Of a stretch of 64,000 nt of DNA, positions 37,801-51,220 are shown one piece after another; positions within the stretch are counted from its first letter, which is position 1, and the number at the start of each line of letters is the position of its first letter. The notes beneath the pieces are model-generated. The model was not told the origin of the DNA and searched no databases. It saw only the letters and a list, made by a program, of their open reading frames with translations. Position numbers and translations under genes: made by a program. Source of the DNA: Paramacrobiotus metropolitanus (taxonomy: Eukaryota > Tardigrada > Eutardigrada > Parachela > Macrobiotidae); NCBI RefSeq assembly GCF_019649055.1, contig NW_026570340.1, positions 310,001-374,000 of the forward strand. Reading direction: 5' to 3'.

Positions 37801-40800
37801 TCGCCAATATTATGTCCTGATTGCATCCGCCTAGAGCAACACAAAAACGCACCAGACATTCGTATCGAGCATGAGGAGATAGCCGAAATTTTAAAGGCAT
37901 CCATACACGTGGATGCAAAAAAAATGCCATGGGCCGCTATCGGTTTGTGTTGCGACGTCGCCAATAGTGTGATTAATTCGAATCCACCTAGAGCAACACA
38001 AAACTGCAACAAACTCTCGTGTTGGTCACAAGGAGATAGCCAAAAACTGGATTGCGCTAATATAAGTGATTGTTAAACAAATTGTTCCATGCCGTTAGCG
38101 GTGTGGATCGTGAGATCGCCAATATTATGTCCTGATTGCATCCGCCTAGAGCAACACAAAAACGCACCAGACATTCGTATCGAGCATGAGGAGATAGCCG
38201 AAATTTTTAATTGCATCCATACACGTGGATGCAGAAAAAGTTGCCATGGGCCGCTATCGGTTTGTGTTGCGACGTCGCCAATAGTGTGATTTATTCGAAG
38301 CCACCTAGAGCAACACAAAACTGCAACAAACTCTCGTGTTGGTCACAAGGAGATAGCCAAAAACCGGATTGCGCTAATATAAGTGATTGCTTAACAAATT
38401 GTTCTATGCCGTTAGCGGTGTGTATCGTGAGATCGCCAATATTATGTCCTGATTGCATCCGCCTAGAGCAACACAAAAACGCACCAGACATTCGTATCGA
38501 GCATGAGGAGATAGCCGAAATTTTAAAGGCATCCATACACGTGGATGCAAAAAAAATTGCCATGGGCCGCTATCGGTTTGTGTTGCGACGTCGCCAATAG
38601 TGTGATTTATTCGAAGCCACCTAGAGCAACACAAAACTGCAACAAACTCTCGTGTTGGTCACAAGGAGATAGCCAAAAACTGGATTGCGCCAATATAAGT
38701 GATTGTTAAACAAATTGTTCTATGCCGTTAGCGGTGTGTATCGTGAGATCGCCAATATTATGTCCTGATTGCATCCGCCTAGAGCAACACAAAAACGCAC
38801 CAGACATTCGTATCGAGCATGAGGAGATAGCCGAAATTTTAATTGCATCCATACACGTGGATGCAGAAAAAGTTGCCATGGGCCGCTATCGGTTTGTGTT
38901 GCGACGTCGCCAGTAGTGTGATTTATTCGAAGCCACCTAGAGCAACACAAAACTGCAACAAACTCTCGTGTTGGTCACAAGGAGATAGCCAAAAACCGGA
39001 TTGCGCTAATATAAGTGATTGCTTAACAAATTGTTCCATGCCGTTAGCGGTGTGTATCGTGAGATCGCCAATATTATGTCCTGATTGCATCCGCCTAGAG
39101 CAACACAAAAACGCACCAGACATTCGTATCGAGCATGAGGAGATAGCCGAAATTTTAAAGGCATCCATACACGTGGATGCAAAAAAAATTGCCATGGGCC
39201 GCTATCGGTTTGTGTTGCGACGTCGCCAATAGTGTGATTTATTCGAAGCCACCTAGAGCAACACAAAACTGCAACAAACTCTCGTGTTGGTCACAAGGAG
39301 ATAGCCAAAAACTGGATTGCGCTAATATAAGTGATTGCTTAACAAGTTGTTCTATGCCGTTAGCGGTGTGTATCGTGAGATCGCCAATATTATGTCCTGA
39401 TTGCATCCGCCTAGAGCAACACAAAAACGCACCAGACATTCGTATCGAGCATGAGGAGATAGCCGAAATTTGGTAAAGGCATCCATACACGTGGATGCAA
39501 AAAAAATTGCTATGGGCCGCTATCGGTTTGTGTTGCGACGTCGCCAATAGTGTGATTTATTCGAAGCCACCTAGAGCAACACAAAACTGCAACAAACTCT
39601 CGTGTTGGTCACAAGGAGATAGCCAAAAAACTGGATTGCGCTAATATAAGTGATTGCTTAAACAAATTGTTCTATGCCGTTAGCGGTGTGTATCGTGAGA
39701 TCGCCAATATTATGTCCTGATTGCATCCGCCTAGAGCAACACAAAAACGCACCAGACATTCGTATCGAGCATGAGGAGATAGCCGAAATTTTAAAGGCAT
39801 CCATACACGTGGATGCAAAAAAAATGCCATGGGCCGCTATCGGTTTGTGTTGCGACGTCGCCAATAGTGTGATTTATTCGAAGCCACCTAGAGCAACACA
39901 AAACTGCAACAAACTCTCGTGTTGGTCACAAGGAGATAGCCAAAAACTGGATTGCGCTAATATAAGTGATTGCTTAAACAAATTGTTCCATGCCGTTAGC
40001 GGTGTGTATCGTGAGATCGCCAATATTATGTCCTGATTGCATCTGCCTAGAGCAACACAAAAACGCTCCAGACATTCGTATCGAGCATGAGGAGATAGCC
40101 GAAATATTTAATTGCATCCATACACGTGGATGCAGAAAAAGATGCCATGGTCCGCTATCGGTTTGTGTTGCGACGTCGCCAGTAGTGTGATTTATTAGAA
40201 GCCACCTAGAGTAACACAAAACTGCAACAAACTCTCGTGTTGGTCACAAGGAGATAGCCAAAAACTGGATTGCGCTAATATAAGTGATTGCTTAAACAAA
40301 TTGTTCTATGCCGTTAGCGGTGTGTATCGTGAGATCGCCAATATTATGTCCTGATTGCATCCGCCTAGAGCAACACAAAAACGCACCAGACATTCGTTTC
40401 TAGCATGAGGAGATAGCCGAAATTTTTAAAGGCATCCATACACGTGGATGCAAAAAAAAATTCCCAAGGGCCGCTATCGGTTTGTGTTGCGACGTCGCCA
40501 ATAGTGTGATTTATTCGAAGCCACCTAGAGCAACACAAAACTGCAACAAACTCTCGTGTTGGTCACAAGGAGATAGCCAAAAACTGGATTGCGCTAATAT
40601 AAGTGATTGCTTAAACAAATTGTTCTATGCCGTTAGCGGTGTGTATCGTGAGATCGCCAATATTATGTCCTGATTGCATCCGCCTAGAGCAACACAAAAA
40701 CGCACCAGACATTCGTATCGAGCATGAGGAGATAGCCGAAATTTTAAAGGCATCCATACACGTGGATGCAAAAAAAATGCCATGGGCCGCTATCGGTTTG

Positions 40801-43800
40801 TGTTGCGACGTCGCCAATAGTGTGATTTATTCGAAGCCACCTAGAGCAACACAAAACTGCAACAAACTCTCGTGTTGGTCACAAGGAGATAGCCAAAAAC
40901 TGGATTGCGCTAATATAAGTGATTGCTTAAACAAATTGTTCCATGCCGTTAGCGGTGTGTATCGTGAGATCGCCAATATTATGTCCTGATTGCATCCGCC
41001 TAGAGCAACACAAAAACGCACCAGACATTCGTATCGAGCATGAGGAGATAGCCGAAATTTTAAAGGCATCCATACACGTGGATGCAAAAAAATTACCATG
41101 GGCCGCTATCGGTTTGTGTTGCGACGTCGCCAATAGTGTGATTTATTCGAAGCCACCTAGAGCAACACAAAACTGCAACAAACTCTCGTGTTGGTCACAA
41201 GGAGATAGCCAAAAACTGGATTGCGCTAATATAAGTGATTGCTTAAACAAATTGTTCCATGCCGTTAGCGGTGTGTATCGTGAGATCGCCAATATTATGT
41301 CCTGATTGCATCCGCCTAGAGCAACACAAAAACGCACCAGACATTCGTATCGAGCATGAGGAGATAGCCGAAATTTTAAAGGCATCCATACACGTGGATG
41401 CAAAAAAAATTACCATGGGCCGCTATCGGTTTGTGTTGCGACGTCGCCAATAGTGTGATTTATTCGAAGCCACCTAGAGCAACACAAAACTGCAACAAAC
41501 TCTCGTGTTGGTCACAAGGAGATAGCCAAAAACTGGATTGCGCTAATATAAGTGATTGCTTAAACAAATTGTTCCATGCCGTTAGCGGTGTGTATCGTGA
41601 GATCGCCAATATTATGTCCTGATTGCATCCGCCTAGAGCAACACAAAAACGCACCAGACATTCGTATCGAGCATGAGGAGATAGCCGAAATTTTAAAGGC
41701 ATCCATACACGTGGATGCAAAAAAAATGCCATGGGCCGCTATCGGTTTGTGTTGCGACGTCGCCAATAGTGTGATTTATTCGAAGCCACCTAGAGCAACA
41801 CAAAACTGCAACAAACTCTCGTGTTGGTCACAAGGAGATAGCCAAAAACTGGATTGCGCTAATATAAGTGATTGCTTAACAAATTGTTCTATGCCGTTAG
41901 CGGTGTGTATCGTGAGATCGCCAATATTATGTCCTGATTGCATCCGCCTAGAGCAACACAAAAACGCACCAGACATTCGTATCGAGCATGAGGAGATAGC
42001 CGAAATTTTAAAGGCATCCATACACGTGGATGCAAAAAAAATTGCCATGGGCCGCTATCGGTTTGTGTTGCGACGTCGCCAATAGTGTGATTTATTCGAA
42101 GCCACCTAGAGCAACACAAAACTGCAACAAACTCTCGTGTTGGTCACAAGGAGATAGCCAAAAACTGGATTGCGCTAATATAAGTGATTGCTTAACAAAT
42201 TGTTCTATGCCGTTAGCGGTGTGTATCGTGAGATCGCCAATATTATGTCCTGATTGCATCCGCCTAGAGCAACACAAAAACGCACCAGACATTCGTATCG
42301 AGCATGAGGAGATAGCCGAAATTTTAAAGGCATCCATACACGTGGATGCAAAAAAAATTGCCATGGGCCGCTATCGGTTTGTGTTGCGACGTCGCCAATA
42401 GTGTGATTTATTCGAAGCCACCTAGAGCAACACAAAACTGCAACAAACTCTCGTGTTGGTCACAAGGAGATAGCCAAAAACTGGATTGCGCTAATATAAG
42501 TGATTGCTTAACAAGTTGTTCTATGCCGTTAGCGGTGTGTATCGTGAGATCGCCAATATTATGTCCTGATTGCATCCGCCTAGAGCAACACAAAAACGCA
42601 CCAGACATTCGTATCGAGCATGAGGAGATAGCCGAAATTTTAAAGGCATCCATACACGTGGATGCAAAAAAAATTGCCATGGGCCGCTATCGGTTTGTGT
42701 TGCGACGTCGCCAATAGTGTGATTTATTCGAAGCCACCTAGAGCAACACAAAACTGCAACAAACTCTCGTGTTGGTCACAAGGAGATAGCCAAAAACTGG
42801 ATTGCGCTAATATAAGTGATTGCTTAAACAAATTGTTCTATGCCGTTAGCGGTGTGTATCGTGAGATCGCCAATATTATGTCCTGATTGCATCCGCCTAG
42901 AGCAACACAAAAACGCACCAGACATTCGTATCGAGCATGAGGAGATAGCCGAAATTTTAAAGGCATCCATACACGTGGATGCAAAAAATTACCATGGGCC
43001 GCTATCGGTTTGTGTTGCGACGTCGCCAATAGTGTGATTTATTCGAAGCCACCTAGAGCAACACAAAACTGCAACAAACTCTCGTGTTGGTCACAAGGAG
43101 ATAGCCAAAAACTGGATTGCGCTAATATAAGTGATTGCTTAACAAATTGTTCTATGCCGTTAGCGGTGTGTATCGTGAGATCGCCAATATTATGTCCTGA
43201 TTGCATCCGCCTAGAGCAACACAAAAACGCACCAGACATTCGTATCGAGCATGAGGAGATAGCCGAAATTTTAAAGGCATCCATACACGTGGATGCAAAA
43301 AAAATGCCATGGGCCGCTATCGGTTTGTGTTGCGACGTCGCCAATAGTGTGATTTATTCGAAGCCACCTAGAGCAACACAAAACTGCAACAAACTCTCGT
43401 GTTGGTCACAAGGAGATAGCCAAAAACTGGATTGCGCTAATATAAGTGATTGCTTAACAAGTTGTTCTATGCCGTTAGCGGTGTGTATCGTGAGATCGCC
43501 AATATTATGTCCTGATTGCATCCGCCTAGAGCAACACAAAAACGCACCAGACATTCGTATCGAGCATGAGGAGATAGCCGAAATTTTTAAAGGCATCCAT
43601 ACACGTGGATGCAAAAAAAATGCCATGGGCCGCTATCGGTTTGTGTTGCGACGTCGCCAATAGTGTGATTTATTCGAAGCCACCTAGAGCAACACAAAAC
43701 TGCAACAAACTCTCGTGTTGGTCACAAGGAGATAGCCAAAAACTGGATTGCGCTAATATAAGTGATTGCTTAACAAATTGTTCTATGCCGTTAGCGGTGT

Positions 43801-46800
43801 GTATCGTGAGATCGCCAATATTATGTCCTGATTGCATCCGCCTAGAGCAACACAAAAACGCACCAGACATTCGTATCGAGCATGAGGAGATAGCCGAAAT
43901 TTTAAAGGCATCCATACACGTGGATGCAAAAAAAATGCCATGGGCCGCTATCGGTTTGTGTTGCGACGTCGCCAATAGTGTGATTTATTCGAAGCCACCT
44001 AGAGCAACACAAAACTGCAACAAACTCTCGTGTTGGTCACAAGGAGATAGCCAAAAACTGGATTGCGCTAATATAAGTGATTGCTTAACAAATTGTTCTA
44101 TGCCGTTAGCGGTGTGTATCGTGAGATCGCCAATATTATGTCCTGATTGCATCCGCTAGAGCAACACAAAAACGCACCAGACATTCGTATCGAGCATGAG
44201 GAGATAGCCGAAATTTTAAAGGCATCCATACACGTGGATGCAAAAAAAATGCCATGGGCCGCTATCGGTTTGTGTTGCGACGTCGCCAATAGTGTGATTT
44301 ATTCGAAGCCACCTAGAGCAACACAAAACTGCAACAAACTCTCGTGTTGGTCACAAGGAGATAGCCAAAAACTGGATTGCGCTAATATAAGTGATTGCTT
44401 AACAAATTGTTCTATGCCGTTAGCGGTGTGTATCGTGAGATCGCCAATATTATGTCCTGATTGCATCCGCCTAGAGCAACACAAAAACGCACCAGACATT
44501 CGTATCGAGCATGAGGAGATAGCCGAAATTTTAAAGGCATCCATACACGTGGATGCAAAAAAAATTGCCATGGGCCGCTATCGGTTTGTGTTGCGACGTC
44601 GCCAATAGTGTGATTTATTCGAAGCCACCTAGAGCAACACAAAACTGCAACAAACTCTCGTGTTGGTCACAAGGAGATAGCCAAAAACTGGATTGCGCTA
44701 ATATAAGTGATTGCTTAACAAGTTGTTCTATGCCGTTAGCGGTGTGTATCGTGAGATCGCCAATATTATGTCCTGATTGCATCCGCCTAGAGCAACACAA
44801 AAACGCACCAGACATTCGTATCGAGCATGAGGAGATAGCCGAAATTTTTAAAGGCATCCATACACGTGGATGCAAAAAAAAATTGCCATGGGCCGCTATC
44901 GGTTTGTGTTGCGACGTCGCCAATAGTGTGATTTATTCGAAGCCACCTAGAGCAACACAAAACTGCAACAAACTCTCGTGTTGGTCACAAGGAGATAGCC
45001 AAAAACTGGATTGCGCTAATATAAGTGATTGTTAAACAAATTGTTCTATGCCGTTAGCGGTGTGTATCGTGAGATCGCCAATATTATGTCCTGATTGCAT
45101 CCGCCTAGAGCAACACAAAAACGCACCAGACATTCGTATCGAGCATGAGGAGATAGCCGAAATTTTAAAGGCATCCATACACGTGGATGCAAAAAAAATG
45201 CCATGGGCCGCTATCGGTTTGTGTTGCGACGTCGCCAATAGTGTGATTTATTCGAAGCCACCTAGAGCAACACAAAAGTGCAACAAACTCTCGTGTTGGT
45301 CACAAGGAGATAGCCAAAAACTGGATTGCGCTAATATAAGTGATTGCTTAACAAATTGTTCTATGCCGTTAGCGGTGTGTATCGTGAGATCGCCAATATT
45401 ATGTCCTGATTGCATCCGCCTAGAGCAACACAAAAACGCACCAGACATTCGTATCGAGCATGAGGAGATAGCCGAAATTTGGTAAAGGCATCCATACACG
45501 TGGATGCAAAAAAAAATGCCATGGGCCGCTATCGGTTTGTGTTGCGACGTCGCCAATAGTGTGATTTATTCGAAGCCACCTAGAGCAACACAAAACTGCA
45601 ACAAACTCTCGTGTTGGTCACAAGGAGATAGCCAAAAACCGGATTGCGCTAATATAATTGATTGCTTAACAAATTGTTCTATGCCGTTAGCGGTGTGTAT
45701 CGTGAGATCGCCAATATTATGTCCTGATTGCATCCGCTAGAGCAACACAAAAACGCACCAGACATTCGTATCGAGCATGAGGAGATAGCCGAAATTTTAA
45801 AGGCATCCATACACGTGGATGCAAAAAAAATGCCATGGGCCGCTATCGGTTTGTGTTGCGACGTCGCCAATAGTGTGATTTATTCGAAGCCACCTAGAGC
45901 AACACAAAACTGCAACAAACTCTCGTGTTGGTCACAAGGAGATAGCCAAGAACTGGATTGCGCTAATATAAGTGATTGCTTAACAAGTTGTTCTATGCCG
46001 TTAGCGGTGTGTATCGTGAGATCGCCAATATTATGTCCTGATTGCATCCGCCTAGAGCAACACAAAAACGCACCAGACATTCGTTTCTAGCATGAGGAGA
46101 TAGCCGAAATTTTTAAAGGCATCCATACACGTGGATGCAAAAAAAAATTCCCAAGGGCCGCTATCGGTTTGTGTTGCGACGTCGCCAATAGTGTGATTTA
46201 TTCGAAGCCACCTAGAGCAACACAAAACTGCAACAAACTCTCGTGTTGGTCACAAGGAGATAGCCAAGAACTGGATTGCGCTAATATAAGTGATTGCTTA
46301 ACAAGTTGTTCTATGCCGTTAGCGGTGTGTATCGTGAGATCGCCAATATTATGTCCTGATTGCATCCGCCTAGAGCAACACAAAAACGCACCAGACATTC
46401 GTATCTAGCATGAGGAGATAGCCGAAATTTTAAAGGCATCCATACACGTGGATGCAAAAAAAATGCCATGGGCCGCTATCGGTTTGTGTTGCGACGTCGC
46501 CAATAGTGTGATTTATTCGAAGCCACCTAGAGCAACACAAAACTGCAACAAACTCTCGTGTTGGTCACAAGGAGATAGCCAAAAACTGGATTGCGCTAAT
46601 ATAAGTGATTGCTTAACAAATTGTTCTATGCCGTTAGCGGTGTGTATCGTGAGATCGCCAATATTATGTCCTGATTGCATCCGCTAGAGCAACACAAAAA
46701 CGCACCAGACATTCGTATCGAGCATGAGGAGATAGCCGAAATTTTAAAGGCATCCATACACGTGGATGCAAAAAAAAATGCCATGGGCCGCTATCGGTTT

Positions 46801-49800
46801 GTGTTGCGACGTCGCCAATAGTGTGATTTATTCGAAGCCACCTAGAGCAACACAAAACTGCAACAAACTCTCGTGTTGGTCACAAGGAGATAGCCAAAAA
46901 CTGGATTGCGCTAATATAAGTGATTGCTTAACAAATTGTTCTATGCCGTTAGCGGTGTGTATCGTGAGATCGCCAATATTATGTCCTGATTGCATCCGCC
47001 TAGAGCAACACAAAAACGCACCAGACATTCGTATCGAGCATGAGGAGATAGCCGAAATTTTAAAGGCATCCATACACGTGGATGCAAAAAAAATGCCATG
47101 GGCCGCTATCGGTTTGTGTTGCGACGTCGCCAATAGTGTGATTTATTCGAAGCCACCTAGAGCAACACAAAACTGCAACAAACTCTCGTGTTGGTCACAA
47201 GGAGATAGCCAAAAACTGGATTGCGCTAATATAAGTGATTGCTTAACAAATTGTTCTATGCCGTTAGCGGTGTGTATCGTGAGATCGCCAATATTATGTC
47301 CTGATTGCATCCGCTAGAGCAACACAAAAACGCACCAGACATTCGTATCGAGCATGAGGAGATAGCCGAAATTTTAAAGGCATCCATACACGTGGATGCA
47401 AAAAAATTACCATGGGCCGCTATCGGTTTGTGTTGCGACGTCGCCAATAGTGTGATTTATTCGAAGCCACCTAGAGCAACACAAAACTGCAACAAACTCT
47501 CGTGTTGGTCACAAGGAGATAGCCAAAAACTGGATTGCGCTAATATAAGTGATTGCTTAACAAGTTGTTCTATGCCGTTAGCGGTGTGTATCGTGAGATC
47601 GCCAATATTATGTCCTGATTGCATCCGCCTAGAGCAACACAAAAACGCACCAGACATTCGTTTCTAGCATGAGGAGATAGCCGAAATTTTTAAAGGCATC
47701 CATACACGTGGATGCAAAAAAAATTGCCAAGGGCCGCTATCGGTTTGTGTTGCGACGTCGCCAATAGTGTGATTTATTGGAAGCCACCTAGAGCAACACA
47801 AAACTGCAACAAACTCTCGTGTTGGTCACAAGGAGATAGCCAAAAACTGGATTGCACTAATATAAGTGTTTGCTTAACAGGTTGTTCTATGCCGTTAGCG
47901 GTGTGTATCGTGAGATCGCCAATATTATGTCCTGATTGCATCCGCCTAGAGCAACACAAAAACGCACCAGACATTCGTATCTAGCATGAGGAGATAGCCG
48001 AAATTTTTAAAGGCATCCATACACGTGGATGCAAAAAAAAATTGCCAAGGGCCGCTATCGGTTTGTGTTGCGACGTCGCCAATAGTGTGATTTATTCGAA
48101 GCCACCTAGAGCAACACAAAAGTGCAACAAACTCTCGTGTTGGTCACAAGGAGATAGCCAAAAACCGGATTGCGCTAATATAATTGATTGCTTAACAAAT
48201 TGTTCTATGCCGTTAGCGGTGTGTATCGTGAGATCGCCAATATTATGTCCTGATTGCATCCGCCTAGAGCAACACAAAAACGCACCAGACATTCGTATCG
48301 AGCATGAGGAGATAGCCGAAATTTTGTAAAGGCATCCATACACGTGGATGCAAAAAAAAATGCCATGGGCCGCTATCGGTTTGTGTTGCGACGTCGCCAA
48401 TAGTGTGATTTATTCGAAGCCACCTAGAGCAACACAAAACTGCAACAAACTCTCGTGTTGGTCACAAGGAGATAGCCAAAAACCGGATTGCGCTAATATA
48501 AGTGATTGCTTAACAAATTGTTCTATGCCGTTAGCGGTGTGTATCGTGAGATCGCCAATATTATGTCCTGATTGCATCCGCTAGAGCAACACAAAAACGC
48601 ACCAGACATTCGTATCGAGCATGAGGAGATAGCCGAAATTTTAAAGGCATCCATACACGTGGATGCAAAAAAAATTACCATGGGCCGCTATCGGTTTGTG
48701 TTGCGACGTCGCCAATAGTGTGATTTATTCGAAGCCACCTAGAGCAACACAAAACTGCAACAAACTCTCGTGTTGGTCACAAGGAGATAGCCAAAAACTG
48801 GATTGCGCTAATATAAGTGATTGCTTAAACAAATTGTTCTATGCCGTTAGCGGTGTGTATCGTGAGATCGCCAATATTATGTCCTGATTGCATCCGCTAG
48901 AGCAACACAAAAACGCACCAGACATTCGTATCGAGCATGAGGAGATAGCCGAAATTTTAAAGGCATCCATACACGTGGATGCAAAAAAAATTGCCATGGG
49001 CCGCTATCGGTTTGTGTTGCGACGTCGCCAATAGTGTGATTTATTCGAAGCCACCTAGAGCAACACAAAACTGCAACAAACTCTCGTGTTGGTCACAAGG
49101 AGATAGCCAAGAACTGGATTGCGCTAATATAAGTGTTTGCTTAACAGGTTGTTCTATGCCGTTAGCGGTGTGTATCGTGAGATCGCCAATATTATGTCCT
49201 GATTGCATCCGCCTAGAGCAACACAAAAACGCACCAGACATTCGTATCTAGCATGAGGAGATAGCCGAAATTTTTAAAGGCATCCATACACGTGGATGCA
49301 AAAAAAAATTCCCAAGGGCCGCTATCGGTTTGTGTTGCGACGTCGCCAATAGTGTGATTTATTGGAAGCCACCTAGAGCAACACAAAACTGCAACAAACT
49401 CTCGTGTTGGTCACAAGGAGATAGCCAAGAACTGGATTGCGCTAATATAAGTGATTGCTTAACAAGTTGTTCTATGCCGTTAGCGGTGTGTATCGTGAGA
49501 TCGCCAATATTATGTCCTGATTGCATCCGCCTAGAGCAACACAAAAACGCACCAGACATTCGTATCTAGCATGAGGAGATAGCCGAAATTTTTAAAGGCA
49601 TCCATACACGTGGATGCAAAAAAAATGCCATGGGCCGCTATCGGTTTGTGTTGCGACGTCGCCAATAGTGTGATTTATTCGAAGCCACCTAGAGCAACAC
49701 AAAACTGCAACAAACTCTCGTGTTGGTCACAAGGAGATAGCCAAAAACTGGATTGCGCTAATATAAGTGATTGTTAACAAATTGTTCCATGCCGTTAGCG

Positions 49801-51160
49801 GTGTGTATCGTGAGATCGCCAATATTATGTCCTGATTGCATCCGCCTAGAGCAACACAAAAACGCACCAGACATTCGTATCGAGCATGAGGAGATAGCCG
49901 AAATTTTAAAGGCATCCATACACGTGGATGCAAAAAAAGTGCCATGGGCCGCTATCGGTTTGTGTTGCGACGTCGCCAATAGTGTGATTTATTCGAAGCC
50001 ACCTAGAGCAACACAAAACTGCAACAAACTCTCGTGTTGGTCACAAGGAGATAGCCAAAAACTGGATTGCGCTAATATAAGTGATTGCTTAACAAATTGT
50101 TCTATGCCGTTAGCGGTGTGTATCGTGAGATCGCCAATATTATGTCCTGATTGCATCCGCTAGAGCAACACAAAAACGCACCAGACATTCGTATCGAGCA
50201 TGAGGAGATAGCCGAAATTTTAAAGGCATCCATACACGTGGATGCAAAAAAAATTACCATGGGCCGCTATCGGTTTGTTTTGCGACGTCGCAAATAGTGT
50301 GATTTATTCGAAGCCACCTAGAGCAACACAAAACTGCAACAAACTCTCGTGTTGGTCACAAGGAGATAGCCAAAAACTGGATTGCGCTAATATAAGTGAT
50401 TGTAAAACAAATTGTTCCATGCCGTTAGCGGTGTGTATCGTGAGATCGCCAATATTATGTCCTGATTGCATCCGCTTAGAGCAACACAAAAACGCACCAG
50501 ACATTCGTATCGAGCATGAGGAGATAGCCGAAATTTTAAAGGCATCCATACACGTGGATGCAAAAAAATGCCATGGGCCGCTATCGGTTTGTTTTGCGAC
50601 GTCGCAAATAGTGTGATTTATTCGAAGCCACCTAGAGCAACACAAAACTGCAACAAACTCTCGTGTTGGTCACAAGGAGATAGCCAAAAACTGGATTGCG
50701 CTAATATAAGTGATTGCTTAAACAAATTGTTCCATGCCGTTAGCGGTGTGTATCGTGAGATCGCCAATATTATGTCCTGATTGCATCCGCCTAGAGCAAC
50801 ACAAAAACGCACCAGACATTCGTATCGAGCATGAGGAGATAGCCGAAATTTTTAAAGGCATCCATACACGTGGATGCAAAAAAAATGCCATGGGCCGCTA
50901 TCGGTTTGTGTTGCGACGTCGCCAATAGTGTGATTTATTCGAAGCCACCTAGAGCAACACAAAACTGCAACAAACTCTCGTGTTGGTCACAAGGAGATAG
51001 CCAAAAACTGGATTGCGCTAATATAAGTGATTGTAAACAAATTGTTCTATGCCGTTAGCGGTGTGTATCGTGAGATCGCCAATATTATGTCCTGATTGCA
51101 TCCGCTAGAGCAACACAAAACGCACCAGACATTCGTATCGAGCATGAGGAGATAGCCGAA
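34900..51160. repeat. Middle zone with runs of 315-bp units
   Basis: Many units in this zone read AAAAAAAATGCCATGGG, having lost TT before GCC, and use the short junction AAATTTTAAAGG, giving exactly 315 bp. Consecutive 315-bp units keep translation phase and create long open frames (for example 35064-36233). The zone also holds the CGTTTCTAGC and TTCCCAAGGG variants (37.2, 40.4, 46.1, 47.7 and 49.3 kb) and CATCCGCTAGAGC copies with one base missing (44.1-51.1 kb). Confidence 0.7.
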
Positions 51161-51220
51161 ATTCATCCATACACGTGGATGCACCATAAGGAGATAGCCG
51201 AAATTTTTAAAGGCATCCAT
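51155..51220. repeat. 50-bp mini-unit with duplicated hairpin
   Basis: Hairpin marks stand at 51164 and 51214, only 50 bp apart. The first is preceded by GCCGAAATT without the usual AAAGG; after it, GCACCATAAGGAGATAGCCG joins the start of monomer A to the GATAGCCG segment of monomer B. The join lies where the A and B cores share AGGAGATAGCC, which fits recombination between the two monomers. Confidence 0.8.
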
